Of a stretch of DNA of 64,000 nucleotides, positions 26,640 through 36,634 are shown in pieces. The stretch is from CAZADA01 sp964526675 (GTDB taxonomy: Bacteria > Pseudomonadota > Alphaproteobacteria > Caulobacterales > Maricaulaceae): contig CAZGLY010000009.1 in the NCBI GenBank assembly GCA_964526675.1, positions 16,456-80,455 on the forward strand. Reading direction: 5' to 3'. The number at the start of each line of letters is the position of its first letter. Positions within the stretch are counted from its first letter, which is position 1. A program made the position numbers and the translations under genes. The notes beneath the pieces are model-generated. The model was not told the DNA's origin. It ran no database searches and saw only the letters and a list, made by a program, of their open reading frames with translations.

Positions 26640-29600
26640 CTAGGCGTCGACGGCTTCCGCGTCCTTCGGCCCCGGCGCCAGCGCCTCCGCGAGCTGTCCC
26701 AGGGCGCGTTTCAGGCCGCGCAAGCGGGCCGGCGGGTCCGGCCAATCGCCGGCGATGAACAAGGTTTGATCCGGGCGCAACCGCCAGTGCTGCGGCCGCC
26801 GGGCGACCATGGCCACCAACGGCGCGGGATCGTCCATCGCGTCGTCGCGGAAGTGGACCACCGCCCCCTTCGGCCCGGCGTCGATCTTCGCCGCGCCGAC
26901 CCGCCGGCACAGCGCCTTGAGCGCGATGACGTCCATCAGGTTGGCGACCTCCTCCGGCAAGGGCCCGAAGCGGTCAATCAGCTCCGCCGCAAAACCCTCC
27001 CGCTCGGACTGGGTCTCCAGGTTGGACAGCCGCCTATAGAGCCCCAGCCGCAAATCGAGGTCGGGCACATACTCCTCCGGGATCAGCACCGTCACGCCGA
27101 GATTGATCTGCGGGCTCCAGCGTTCTTTGGCTTCGCCGGCGTCGGGATCCTCGCGCACCGCCGCGATCGCCTCCTCCAACATGGATTGGAAGAGCTCCAC
27201 CCCGACATCCTTGATGTGGCCCGATTGCTCTTCCCCCAAGAGGTTGCCGCCGCCGCGCAGATCGAGGTCGTGGCTCGCCAGCGTGAAACCCGCGCCCAAG
27301 GTGTCGAGACTTGAGAGCACCTTGAGCCGCTTTTCCGCCGCGGGCGTGATCGTCCAGGTCGCAGGAATGGTCAGATAGGCGTAGGCGCGGGTCTTGGAGC
27401 GGCCGACGCGCCCCCGCAGCTGATAGAGCTGGGCGAGGCCGAACATGTCCGCGCGATAGACCACCAACGTGTTGGCGGTGGGGATGTCGATGCCCGACTC
27501 CACGATGGAGGTGGAGAGCAAGACGTCGTAGCGGCCTTCATAGAAGGCGTTGACGCGCTCCTCGAGTTCGGTCGGGGCCATTTGCCCGTGCGCGACCACA
27601 TACGACAGCTCCGGCGCGCGCTCCTTCAGGAACTCCTCGGCGTCGGGCAAATCCTTGATGCGCGGGCAGACGACAAAGCTCTGGCCGCCGCGATAGCGCT
27701 CCCGCAACAAGGCTTCGCGGATCGTCACCGGATCGAACGGCGCCACGTAGGTGCGCACCGCGAGGCGATCCACCGGCGGCGTCGCGATGATCGAGAGGTC
27801 GCGGATCCCCGCCAGCGACATCTGCAGCGTCCGCGGGATCGGCGTGGCCGTCAGCGTCAGGACGTTGACGCCGACCTTCAGCTCCTTCAGGCGCTCCTTA
27901 TGGCGCACGCCGAAATGCTGCTCTTCGTCGATGATCAGCAAGCCGAGGTCTTTGATGGACACCGTCTTCGACAACAACGCGTGGGTGCCGATCACGACAT
28001 CGACCCGCCCTTCGGCGAGGCCCTTCTTGACCGCCGTCGCCTCCTTGCCCGTCACCAAGCGCGACAGCTGCGCGATTTTGATCGGCCATCCGCGAAAGCG
28101 CTCCGTGAACGTCTTCACATGCTGGCGGCTGAGGAGCGTGGTCGGGCTGATGACCGCGACTTGGGCCCCGTTGATCGCCGCCACGAACGCCGCGCGCAGG
28201 GCGACCTCCGTCTTGCCGAACCCGACATCGCCGCAAATCAGCCGATCCATCACCTTGTCGGACGCGAGGTCCTCCAAAGTGTCGTCGATGGCGTGGAGCT
28301 GATCGTCCGTCTCGGCGTAGGGGAAGCGCGCGGCGAACTCTTCATAAAGCCCCGACGGCGCGGTGATCGGCTCCGCCCCGCCCGCAGCGCGCTTGGCGGC
28401 CACCGCGATCAGCTGGGCGGCCATGTCGCGCAGGCGCTTCTTGGCTTTGGCCTTGCGGTGCTGCCAGCTGGCGCCGCCCAGACGATCCAAGACCGCCGCG
28501 CCGTCTTCCGAGCCGTAGCGAGACAGAAGCTCGATGTTCTCCACCGGCAGGAACAGCTTGGCGTCATCGGCGTAGTGGAGCTCCAGGCAATCCTGGCGCG
28601 CGCTTTGAACCTCCAGCGTCCGCAAGCCGCAATACCGGCCGACGCCGTGGTCCACATGGACGACCAGGTCGCCTGGGCTGAGCGAGGCGGCCTCCGCGAT
28701 AAAGTTGGCGGCTTTGCGGGGGCGGCGCTGACGCGTGAGGCGATCGCCGAGCACATCCTGCTCGGAGATCACCGCCAGCGCATCGGTTTCGAAACCGCGC
28801 TCAAGCGGCAGCACCGCCCGCGCGATCGTGTTGGCCGCTAACGTTGAGACCGCGGGCCAGTCCGCCGCGGGGGCGATCCCCTCCATGCCGTGATCGGCGA
28901 ACACGCTGGCGGTGCGCTCCGAGGACCCTTCCGTCCAGCACGCGATGACGACGCGCTTGCCGTCGGACTGCAGCGCGCGCATGTGGCCCGCGGCCACTTC
29001 AAACACGTTCGCGCCTTCGCTCTTGCGCTCGGCGGAGAACTCCCGCCCCGGCCGCGCGCCAAGATCGATCCGATCCTCATCCCGAGCGTCGTCCGCGAAG
29101 GCGGAGAAGGCGCGCGTGCGCCTGGCCGCAAGGGCGTCCGCCCATTCGCCTGGCTCGAGGTAGAGCGCGGCGGGCTCCAACGCGCGGTACGCCGGGGCGT
29201 CAAACGCGCCCTCCCCAGATCCCGCGCCAACCGCGTCCCGCCGCGCCGCGAAATAGTCCGCGATTAAATCCTGACGCTCCGCCGCCGCGCGCTCCGCCAG
29301 ATGATCGAGAAACACCAGCGCTTGCGGCCCCACATACTCGAACACCGTCTCCAGGCGTTCGTGGAACAGGCTCAGCCAATGCTCCACGCCCTGGGCGCGC
29401 GCGCCGGCGGAGACGGCCTCATACACCGGATCGGAGTCGGTGACCGCGCCAAAAGCCGCCACATAGCCCCGGCGAAAGCGCGTGACGGCGTCGGCGGTCA
29501 ACAACGCCTCGCTCACCGGCGCGAGATTGAGGCCCTTCAACTGCTTCGTCGTGCGTTGCGTGTCCGGCGCGAAGGCGCGCACGCTCTCCAGCGTGTCGCC

Positions 29601-30176
29601 AAAGAAATCGAGGCGCACCGGCTCATCGCGTCCAGGCGGGAAGACGTCCACCACGCCGCCGCGAATGGCGTAGTCCCCCGGCTCCGTGACCTGGCCGGCG
29701 CGGACATAGCCGTTTTCCGCGAGGTGGCGCTTGAGCGCGTCGAGATCCACCATATCGCCGGGCTTGGCGGCGAACGCCGCGGCTTTAAGCGCCGCGCGCG
29801 GGGCGCAGCGTTGGAGCACGGCGCTGGCCGTGGCGATCACAAGGACCGGCCGCGCCCCGTCGGCATCGGCCAACCGGCGCAGCGCGGCGGTGCGCTGCGC
29901 GGCGATGGCCGGCGACGGGCTCACCCGGTCATAGGGCTGGCAGTCCCATGCCGGCAGCCGCACGATCTCAAGACCCGGACCGAAAAACGCCGCCACCGCT
30001 GCGGCCGCGTCCGCGCGGCGATCATCCCGCGCGACAAAGAGCCCCCGGCCCCCGGCCTCCGCCAAAGCTTCGGCCATCACGAGAGCGTCAAAGCCCTCCG
30101 GCGCGCGCTCCAACACGAAGCGGCCCGGCTTGGTGATCAAACGCGTGCGCGTTAACGAATCCATGGCCGCGACCAT
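26640..30176 (-). CDS. mfd: Transcription-repair coupling factor
   Basis: A 1178-residue Mfd. The order is UvrB-like N-terminal domains, RNA-polymerase interaction domain (VVHVDHGVGRYCGLRTLEV), then the translocase with GDVGFGKTEVALRAAF, DEEQHFGVRHKERLK and TATPIPRTLQMSL, and the C-terminal TRCF domain. It removes stalled RNA polymerase and recruits UvrA for strand-specific repair. A second ATG at 30164 may be the true start. It shares the usual alphaproteobacterial neighbourhood with sdhE and recG. Confidence 0.97.
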   Translation of the reverse strand: MVAAMDSLTRTRLITKPGRFVLERAPEGFDALVMAEALAEAGGRGLFVARDDRRADAAAAVAAFFGPGLEIVRLPAWDCQPYDRVSPSPAIAAQRTAALRRLADADGARPVLVIATASAVLQRCAPRAALKAAAFAAKPGDMVDLDALKRHLAENGYVRAGQVTEPGDYAIRGGVVDVFPPGRDEPVRLDFFGDTLESVRAFAPDTQRTTKQLKGLNLAPVSEALLTADAVTRFRRGYVAAFGAVTDSDPVYEAVSAGARAQGVEHWLSLFHERLETVFEYVGPQALVFLDHLAERAAAERQDLIADYFAARRDAVGAGSGEGAFDAPAYRALEPAALYLEPGEWADALAARRTRAFSAFADDARDEDRIDLGARPGREFSAERKSEGANVFEVAAGHMRALQSDGKRVVIACWTEGSSERTASVFADHGMEGIAPAADWPAVSTLAANTIARAVLPLERGFETDALAVISEQDVLGDRLTRQRRPRKAANFIAEAASLSPGDLVVHVDHGVGRYCGLRTLEVQSARQDCLELHYADDAKLFLPVENIELLSRYGSEDGAAVLDRLGGASWQHRKAKAKKRLRDMAAQLIAVAAKRAAGGAEPITAPSGLYEEFAARFPYAETDDQLHAIDDTLEDLASDKVMDRLICGDVGFGKTEVALRAAFVAAINGAQVAVISPTTLLSRQHVKTFTERFRGWPIKIAQLSRLVTGKEATAVKKGLAEGRVDVVIGTHALLSKTVSIKDLGLLIIDEEQHFGVRHKERLKELKVGVNVLTLTATPIPRTLQMSLAGIRDLSIIATPPVDRLAVRTYVAPFDPVTIREALLRERYRGGQSFVVCPRIKDLPDAEEFLKERAPELSYVVAHGQMAPTELEERVNAFYEGRYDVLLSTSIVESGIDIPTANTLVVYRADMFGLAQLYQLRGRVGRSKTRAYAYLTIPATWTITPAAEKRLKVLSSLDTLGAGFTLASHDLDLRGGGNLLGEEQSGHIKDVGVELFQSMLEEAIAAVREDPDAGEAKERWSPQINLGVTVLIPEEYVPDLDLRLGLYRRLSNLETQSEREGFAAELIDRFGPLPEEVANLMDVIALKALCRRVGAAKIDAGPKGAVVHFRDDAMDDPAPLVAMVARRPQHWRLRPDQTLFIAGDWPDPPARLRGLKRALGQLAEALAPGPKDAEAVDA

Positions 30177-30219
30177 AACGCTTCGGCCGCACGAGAGAAG
30201 CGGCTTGCGCGCGCGGCGC

Positions 30220-30513
30220 TCACCCGCCTTTGGAGACTCCCGACCAAAGGCCGTCTTTGAAGTGGGCGAGGCTCTGGATCTCCGCCATCACCGGGCCCTC
30301 AAGCTCCGGCGGCGTGGGCGCGCGGCCGATGAGGATCGGATACAAATCCTGATCCGCCCAAGCGAGAATGCGCTCGAACTCGTCCAACTCCGCCGCGCCC
30401 AACGTCGCCAGTCGCGCGTCGGCGTATCCGCCCAGGACGAGATCCGCCTCTTTGAACCCGCGCCGCCACGCGCGCCATAACAGCCGCTTGCGCCGTTCCT
30501 CGCCGTCCTGCAT
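30220..30513 (-). CDS. sdhE: Succinate dehydrogenase assembly factor SdhE
   Basis: A 97-residue protein of the SdhE/SDHAF2 family, which aids covalent flavin attachment to succinate dehydrogenase. The conserved RGxxE motif is seen as RRGFKEADLVLGGYAD, and a second conserved stretch is ERILAWADQDLYPILIG. GAGGAG lies before the ATG. It runs toward mfd and is divergent from recG. Confidence 0.9.
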   Translation of the reverse strand: MQDGEERRKRLLWRAWRRGFKEADLVLGGYADARLATLGAAELDEFERILAWADQDLYPILIGRAPTPPELEGPVMAEIQSLAHFKDGLWSGVSKGG

Positions 30514-30602
30514 GCCTTTGCTCCTCACATGGATCGGACGCCCGCGCGCGATGCGCGACGGCGGGCCACGCCAGACCGCCCGTGTTGGGATACACCACAC
30601 CG

Positions 30603-32690
30603 ATGCGTCCGGAGATTCTATTCCCGCTTTTCGCGGATCTGGCGACCCTTCCCGGCGTGGGGCCAAAGACGGCCACGCTGTTGGCGAAGCTCGTCGACGG
30701 CGCGACCGTGCGCGACCTGCTCCTCCACGCGCCCACGGGCGGGATCACGCGCATCCCGTCACCCACGATCGCCGATGCCGAAGACGGCGCGATCGTGACG
30801 GTGCCGATCACGGTAGAGGCGCATCAACCGCCGGCGAACCCGCGGCGCCCCTACCGGGTGCGCGCCGCCGCGGCGGACGCCTTCTTGACCCTCGCGTGGT
30901 TCCATGGCCGGCGCGATTATCTCGAGCGGCTGCTGCCGGAGGGCGCGGACCGTTTGGTGAGCGGGCGCATCGAGCGGTTTGGCGCGGAGATCCAAATGCT
31001 CCACCCGGATCACGTCGTCCCCCCTGGTCAAGCGGACGAGATCCCGGCTTTCGAGCCCACGTATCCACTGACCGCGGGCGTCACCGGCAAAACGTTGCGC
31101 AAGGCGATCGCCGCGGCCCTCGACACGCTGCCCACGCTGCCGGACTGGCTCGATCCGGCGTTGAAGAGCCGCGAAGCCTGGCCGGACTGGCGTGAGGCCT
31201 TTCACACCCTGCACCGTCCGACCGGACCGGACGACCTTAAAGGCGACGCGCCGGCGCGCGCGCGTCTGGCGTATGACGAATTGCTGTCGGACCAGCTGAC
31301 GCTGGCGCTTGTCCGCAACCGCCGCCGCGCCACGCCGGGCCGTCCGCTCACGGGCGACAACGCCAAGGTGAAGCGCCTGCTGGCGTCCGCGCCCTACGAG
31401 CCGACGGGGGCGCAGAAACGCGCCGCGCGCGAGATCTATGACGACATGGCCGCGCCCAGCCGGATGGGTCGGCTGCTTCAGGGGGATGTGGGCGCCGGCA
31501 AGACCTTCGTGGCGGCGCTCGCCATCGCCAAGGCGGCGGAGGCCGGCGCACAAACCGCGCTGATGGCCCCCACGGAGATTCTCGCGCGGCAGCATGTGGG
31601 CAATCTCGCGCCCCTGCTGGAGGCGGCGGGCGTGCGCGTGGCGGGGCTGACCGCGCGCGACAAGGGCGCCGGGCGACGCGCGGTCTTGGCGGATCTCGCG
31701 ACGGGCGCCATCGGGTGTCTCGCCGGCACGCACGCGCTCTTCCAGGACGATGTGATCTATGCGGATCTGGGATTGGTGATCATCGACGAACAGCACCGCT
31801 TCGGCGTCTCCGACCGGGCGAAGCTGACGGCGAAGGGCCGCACGCCGGATGTCCTCGCGATGACCGCGACGCCGATCCCGCGCACCGTGACCCTGGCGGC
31901 GTATGGGGATCTCGACGTCTCACGTTTGGACGAGAAGCCGCCGGGCCGCACGCCCGTGGACACGCGCGCCACGCCAACGGATCGGTTGGACGAGCTGATG
32001 GACGCCCTCGGGCGGGCGATCGATCGCGGCGAGCGCGCCTATTGGGTCTGCCCCTTAGTGGAGGAGTCCGATGTGTCGGACCTGGCCGCCGCGGAGGAGC
32101 GCTGGCGGCAGCTGGCCGGGCTGTTCGGCGAGGCGCGCGTGGGGTTGCTGCATGGCAAGCTGAGCGCCAAGGAGAAAGACGCCCGCGCCGCCGCCTTTAT
32201 GGAGGGGGCGTTGTCGGTTCTGGTCGCCACGACGGTGGTGGAGGTTGGCGTCGACGCCCCGGACGCAACGATCATGATCATCGAACACGCGGAGCGGTTC
32301 GGGCTGGCGCAACTGCATCAGCTGCGTGGGCGGGTCGGGCGCGGCGCCAAAGCGTCGACGTGCATCCTGCTCTACCGTCCGCCGTTGAACGACACGGCGC
32401 GCGCGCGCCTCGACATCATGCGCCACACCGACGATGGGTTCGTCATCGCCGAAGAGGACTGGCGCCTGCGCGGACCGGGAGACGTGCTGGGCACCCGTCA
32501 GTCGGGAGAGGTGGCGTACCGGCTTGCGGACTTGGCGGCTCACGGCGATTTGCTGGAGACCGCCGCGAAAGACGCCCAGGCGGTCATCGCCCGCGACGGC
32601 GTCTTGGAGACGCCGCGCGGCCAGGCGCTGAGGCTGTTGCTGCACCTGTTCGACCGCGACCGCGCCGTGGCGCTCCTACGCGGCGGTTGA
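30603..32690 (+). CDS. recG: ATP-dependent DNA helicase RecG
   Basis: A 695-residue RecG that regresses stalled forks and resolves branched DNA. The N-terminal wedge domain opens with LPGVGPKTATLLAKL; helicase motifs are GDVGAGKTFVAALA, DEQHRFGVSDRAKL, TATPIPRTVTLA and, near the end, QLRGRVGRG. The ATG at 30603 gives the usual N-terminus (MRPEILFPLF); no strong ribosome site is visible. Confidence 0.96.
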   Translation: MRPEILFPLFADLATLPGVGPKTATLLAKLVDGATVRDLLLHAPTGGITRIPSPTIADAEDGAIVTVPITVEAHQPPANPRRPYRVRAAAADAFLTLAWFHGRRDYLERLLPEGADRLVSGRIERFGAEIQMLHPDHVVPPGQADEIPAFEPTYPLTAGVTGKTLRKAIAAALDTLPTLPDWLDPALKSREAWPDWREAFHTLHRPTGPDDLKGDAPARARLAYDELLSDQLTLALVRNRRRATPGRPLTGDNAKVKRLLASAPYEPTGAQKRAAREIYDDMAAPSRMGRLLQGDVGAGKTFVAALAIAKAAEAGAQTALMAPTEILARQHVGNLAPLLEAAGVRVAGLTARDKGAGRRAVLADLATGAIGCLAGTHALFQDDVIYADLGLVIIDEQHRFGVSDRAKLTAKGRTPDVLAMTATPIPRTVTLAAYGDLDVSRLDEKPPGRTPVDTRATPTDRLDELMDALGRAIDRGERAYWVCPLVEESDVSDLAAAEERWRQLAGLFGEARVGLLHGKLSAKEKDARAAAFMEGALSVLVATTVVEVGVDAPDATIMIIEHAERFGLAQLHQLRGRVGRGAKASTCILLYRPPLNDTARARLDIMRHTDDGFVIAEEDWRLRGPGDVLGTRQSGEVAYRLADLAAHGDLLETAAKDAQAVIARDGVLETPRGQALRLLLHLFDRDRAVALLRGG

Positions 32691-32715
32691 GCCGCAAAGC
32701 GCGCCGCCCGGCGCT

Positions 32716-33597
32716 CTAGGACTGGCCGTGAGGCGCGGGCCTGGGGCTGTCGGCGTCCGGGCCGTCATTGGCCGGCGAGGCCTCCGTTGGCGCGTCGGTC
32801 GAAGACGCGGCCGGCGCGGTCGGGCTGGAGTCGGGATCGCCGGTGGGCACCGTCTCCGCGCCCGATTCCGCGCGGGCCTTCACCTCCTCGGCGAGGACGT
32901 CGACGGTGGATTTCTTGTCGTTGCCGTTGGGCTTGTGGGTGACGATGCCGAAGGAGATGATCGCGCGCGCGCCGTCCTCGACAGACATGTCCAAGATCTG
33001 GAGCTTCGACCGGGGCACATAGAGCAAGAAACCGGACGTCGGGTTTGGCGTGGTTGGAATGAACACCGCCACACTGTCGGCCTCGCCGGAGGCTGCGGTC
33101 ATCCGTTGAGCAATCTCACCTTGAGCCGAGGCCGTGACAAAACACAGCGCCCAACTGCCCTCTTTCGGATACTCGACCAACGCAACTTCTTTGAAGGCTT
33201 CGCCTTGATCGCGAAACACGGTCTCAAGGATTTGTTTAATGGGGCCATAGATCGAGCGCACAAACGGCAGCCGATCCACAATCGACTCGCCAAGCCCGAT
33301 AAAGAACCGGCCGATGATGTTGCGCGCCAACACGCCCAAAAAGGTCAGGCCGATAACCGCGATCAGGACCCCAATGCCGGGGATCGTGAAGGGCCCGTCA
33401 ATCGCGTCGTACCAATCCGCGATCGGCAAGCCGGTCCAATTGCTGATCTGCTCGATCAAGCCGCCGACGCTGCGATCGACGAAGGTCACCAACGTGTAGA
33501 CCAGCCACGCGGTGGCCGCGATCGGCGTGATCACCACCACGCCGGCGAAGAAGTTGTTGCGCAACCAGCGCCCAAAACCCGGTTTGTGCTTAGCCAT
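32716..33597 (-). CDS. DUF502 family inner-membrane protein
   Basis: A 293-residue protein with two N-terminal helices (FFAGVVVITPIAATAWLVYTLV and a second around IGVLIAVIGLTFLGVLA) followed by the conserved DUF502 part (GRFFIGLGESIVDRLPFVRSIY, then VFRDQGEAFKEVALVEYP). The last 50 residues are a disordered Pro/Ser/Ala tail. Its function is unknown. The family is widespread next to recG in alphaproteobacteria. Confidence 0.9.
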   Translation of the reverse strand: MAKHKPGFGRWLRNNFFAGVVVITPIAATAWLVYTLVTFVDRSVGGLIEQISNWTGLPIADWYDAIDGPFTIPGIGVLIAVIGLTFLGVLARNIIGRFFIGLGESIVDRLPFVRSIYGPIKQILETVFRDQGEAFKEVALVEYPKEGSWALCFVTASAQGEIAQRMTAASGEADSVAVFIPTTPNPTSGFLLYVPRSKLQILDMSVEDGARAIISFGIVTHKPNGNDKKSTVDVLAEEVKARAESGAETVPTGDPDSSPTAPAASSTDAPTEASPANDGPDADSPRPAPHGQS

Positions 33598-33667
33598 CAA
33601 GAACACATTGGTTAGGCGCGGAAAAAAACGCGCTCTGACGCCGCCCCCTTGCACGTCGAAGGTTAAT

Positions 33668-33684
33668 TCACACAGTTTGTGTGA
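33668..33684. promoter_or_regulatory. Inverted repeat, possible operator
   Basis: TCACACA-GTT-TGTGTGA, with perfect seven-base arms, lies in the AT-richer space between the divergent DUF502 and DUF3089 genes. Placement and symmetry suggest a transcription-factor site for one or both. Confidence 0.45.
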
Positions 33685-33740
33685 CAGGTTCAAGCGCGGC
33701 GGCGGCGACGCCCCGGTTTTAACGACAGAAGAGCGACTGT

Positions 33741-34916
33741 TTGGTGAAGACCCAACATGTCATGCGGCGCGCGGCGATCGCCTCCCTCGGCGGCGGCGCC
33801 GCGTTGATGCTCATCATCGCTGTGAGCTTCCAAGACAATCTCTTTCGCTATTGGCACAACCCGCGTGAGCCGTTCCAGACCGCCGCGCCGCCGGCCGCGC
33901 CCAATTATGCGCAGGCGGACGCGTGGGCGGTCCGTCCCTCGAAAGCGACGCCTGACGCCGACCCACCGGACGGCGCGGCCCCGACGCCGGCGGTCTTCTT
34001 CGTCCATCCCAGCACGTTCTGGGGCGTTTCGGCCTGGAACGCGCCGTTGGACCAACCGCACGCCGTGCGGCGGCTCGATCATTGGGCGCTGCCCACATTC
34101 GCCGGCCCGTTCTTGGAGGTCGCGCCCGTGTGGGCGCCGCGGTATCGGCAAGCCTCGCTCTATTCGTTTTTGACCCACCATTATGACGCGCGCCGCGCCC
34201 GCGCGCTGGCGTATGAAGACGTGGCGCAGGCGTTCAGGGCGTTCTTGGCGGCGATCCCCAAGGACCAGCCCATTGTCATCGCCGGCGTGGAACAAGGCGG
34301 GCTGCACGCGCTGGGACTGCTGCAGCACAGGGCGCGCTCGCGCGCGGTGCGGCGCCGCTTGGTCGCCGCTTATGTGATTGAGCAGGCCACGCCGCTGGAC
34401 CTCTTCAACGGCCCGATCGCGCCCATCGCGCCGTGCGCGGAGCCGGACGCGGTCGGTTGCGTCGTGGCGTGGGGCGCCGAACGCGAAGAGGATCCGCGCG
34501 AAATCCGTCGGTTCCGCCGCCGCTCCATGGCGTGGGACGCCGATGGGCGGCTTGAAGCGACGGCCGATCGCGCGCTCTTGTGCGTCAACCCCGTGCTCGG
34601 CGCGGCGACGGAAGACTTCGTGTCGCGCCGCAACCACCGCGGCGCCGTCAACGCCTCCGGGTTTTCGCTTGAGGCCCTGGCGCGCCACGCCGCCCCGCCG
34701 GCGGCCGCCGCCCAAACCAGCGCCCAGTGCCGCGACGGCGTGCTGTTGGTGGACGAACCGCGCGCGCCCACGCTGCGTGAGCGGTGGCGTTGGGGGGGAC
34801 GCTTTAAGCCGCCGAGCACCAACCTCTTCTACGCCGACATCAAAGCGGACGTGGCCCGCCGCATGGCGGCGTTCGCCGCCGCGCGCGAGGCTGAACGCGC
34901 CTCCGAGGCTCCCTAG
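33741..34916 (+). CDS. DUF3089 hydrolase-like protein without nucleophile serine
   Basis: About 391 residues with an N-terminal signal or anchor helix (IASLGGGAALMLIIAVSF). It shares the DUF3089 alpha/beta-hydrolase layout: VFFVHPSTFW, YEDVAQAFRAFLA, and the nucleophile elbow. The elbow reads IAGVEQGGLHAL, with Glu (residue 184) where the family normally has HSQG, so serine catalysis looks impossible. The start may be TTG 33741, GTG 33744 or ATG 33762. The substrate is unknown; it may be a binding protein. Confidence 0.75.
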   Translation: MVKTQHVMRRAAIASLGGGAALMLIIAVSFQDNLFRYWHNPREPFQTAAPPAAPNYAQADAWAVRPSKATPDADPPDGAAPTPAVFFVHPSTFWGVSAWNAPLDQPHAVRRLDHWALPTFAGPFLEVAPVWAPRYRQASLYSFLTHHYDARRARALAYEDVAQAFRAFLAAIPKDQPIVIAGVEQGGLHALGLLQHRARSRAVRRRLVAAYVIEQATPLDLFNGPIAPIAPCAEPDAVGCVVAWGAEREEDPREIRRFRRRSMAWDADGRLEATADRALLCVNPVLGAATEDFVSRRNHRGAVNASGFSLEALARHAAPPAAAAQTSAQCRDGVLLVDEPRAPTLRERWRWGGRFKPPSTNLFYADIKADVARRMAAFAAAREAERASEAP

Positions 34917-34938
34917 ACGATGGACTGAGCGGCCGCGC

Positions 34939-36399
34939 TCAACGCGACAAACGCTCGATGATGGCGCTGGTCGAGCGCTCCGGCGTCAGCGGCGCCAGCA
35001 CCAGCTCCGCGCCCAGCGCCCGCGCGGTCTCCGCCTCGGGCACTTGGTCCGGCGTTCCGTAGTCGCCGCCTTTGACGTAGACGTCCGGCCGCACCGCCTC
35101 CAACAGCGCCGTGGCGGTGTCGTCCCCGAAAATCACCACGAGATCCACGGCGCTCAACGCCGAGACCAACCAGGCGCGATCCGTTTGCGGCGTGACCGGG
35201 CGCCCTTCGCCCTTCAGCCGTCGCACGGAGGCGTCGTCATTGATCCCCACCACCAACCGATCGCACAGCGACCGCGCGCGGTTGAGCATCGCGACATGGC
35301 CCGCGTGCAGCAAATCAAAGCAACCGTTGGTGACGCCGATGCGCGCCCCCTCCGCGCGCCAGCGGGCCACTTCGTCGCTCGCTCCAGGCACGTCGGTGAT
35401 CGGCGCGCCCGCGATCGCGCGGCCATAGGCGTCCGCGATCAACTCCTGGGCGGTGACGCTGGCCGTGCCCATCTTGGTCACCGTGATGCCCGCCGCGCGG
35501 TTGGAGACGTTGATCGCCTGGCGCAAGGGCGCGCCGGCCGCGACCGCCAGAGCCAACGCCGCCATCGCGGTGTCGCCAGCGCCGGAAATGTCATACACGT
35601 CCCGCGGCGTGGCGCTGAAAAACGACGGCTCATGGCCGCGCCGCAAGAGCGCCATCCCCTTTGCGCCGCGCGTCGCCAGCACGACTTCGAGGTTTTGCGT
35701 GCGATCCATGACGGTGTTCATCGCCGCTGCGACCTCGGCATCCGTGTCGCACGGCGCGCCCACTTCCGCCTGCAGGTCGTGCACATTGGGCTTCAGCAGA
35801 TACACGCCGTCATAACGGGCGAAATCCTCCCCCCGGGGCGAGGCGATCACAGGCTTCACAGCCTTCGCCGCCATATCGATCACCCCGCGGATGACCCGCG
35901 GCGTCATGACGCCGCGACCATAATCCGACAGCACCACCACGTCGCAGTCGCCGACCGCGCTGGCCATGGCCGCCAGCACCTGCTCCTCCGCCTCGGCCCC
36001 AATGGACGTGTCAGGATCCCGATCGACACAGAGCACTTGCTGCGCGTCCGCGATGTAGCGCGTTTTGACCGGCGTCGCGCGGCCGCGCGCGGTGATCAGC
36101 TCCACGTCGTCAAGCGCGCCCTCGGCCAGGAGGCTCGACACCCCATGCCCCTCGGCGTCATCGCCGACAACGGCCAACAGGATCGCGCGACCGCCAAGGG
36201 CCGTGACGTTGCGCGCGACATTGCCGCACGCGCCGAGCTTCAGCTCGTCATGGCGCTGCTTGATGACCGCCACCGGCGCTTCGCGGGAGATCCGCGCGGC
36301 CTGGCCGTAGACGAAACGGTCGAGAATGAGATCGCCCACGCACAACACGCGCTTGCCGGCGATCTGGGCGGTGAGTTCTTCAAGAACGGCTGCGGTCAT
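34939..36399 (-). CDS. hldE: Bifunctional heptose 7-phosphate kinase / adenylyltransferase
   Basis: A 486-residue fusion. Residues 1-310 are a PfkB-type kinase (CVGDLILDRFVYG ... DISGAGDTAMAALALA); residues 350-486 are a nucleotidyltransferase with TNGCFDLLHAGHV and KGGDYGTPDQVPE. It makes ADP-glycero-manno-heptose for the lipopolysaccharide inner core. It overlaps the small upstream membrane gene by four bases, and kdsA lies just upstream, so the three form a core-biosynthesis operon. Confidence 0.95.
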   Translation of the reverse strand: MTAAVLEELTAQIAGKRVLCVGDLILDRFVYGQAARISREAPVAVIKQRHDELKLGACGNVARNVTALGGRAILLAVVGDDAEGHGVSSLLAEGALDDVELITARGRATPVKTRYIADAQQVLCVDRDPDTSIGAEAEEQVLAAMASAVGDCDVVVLSDYGRGVMTPRVIRGVIDMAAKAVKPVIASPRGEDFARYDGVYLLKPNVHDLQAEVGAPCDTDAEVAAAMNTVMDRTQNLEVVLATRGAKGMALLRRGHEPSFFSATPRDVYDISGAGDTAMAALALAVAAGAPLRQAINVSNRAAGITVTKMGTASVTAQELIADAYGRAIAGAPITDVPGASDEVARWRAEGARIGVTNGCFDLLHAGHVAMLNRARSLCDRLVVGINDDASVRRLKGEGRPVTPQTDRAWLVSALSAVDLVVIFGDDTATALLEAVRPDVYVKGGDYGTPDQVPEAETARALGAELVLAPLTPERSTSAIIERLSR

Positions 36400-36605
36400 G
36401 CGCCATCGGTATCCGGCTTATCGTCCTCGGACGCAAGACGCCACACGATCACGCCGCTCACCAAAACCGCGACCAGGACGACCATCACGAAGGCGAGCGC
36501 GAAAGCCAAAGGCCAACCGCTCGCGACACCGAAGACGACCGCGCCGATCGCGACCGACACCAACACGGCGTTCCAGATGACCACAGCTTTGCGTGCCGGG
36601 TTCAT
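36396..36605 (-). CDS. Small two-helix membrane protein between kdsA and hldE
   Basis: A 69-residue protein with two hydrophobic helices (VVIWNAVLVSVAIGAVVFGV and FALAFVMVVLVAVLVSGVIV) and an acidic tail. Its stop overlaps the hldE start (ATGA). GAGGGA precedes the ATG at 36605; another ATG lies seven codons upstream. No family was recognised. Placement suggests a link to lipopolysaccharide core assembly. Confidence 0.7.
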   Translation of the reverse strand: MNPARKAVVIWNAVLVSVAIGAVVFGVASGWPLAFALAFVMVVLVAVLVSGVIVWRLASEDDKPDTDGA

Positions 36606-36634
36606 GCCCCGTCCCTCGTGCGTCATGGCCCGCG

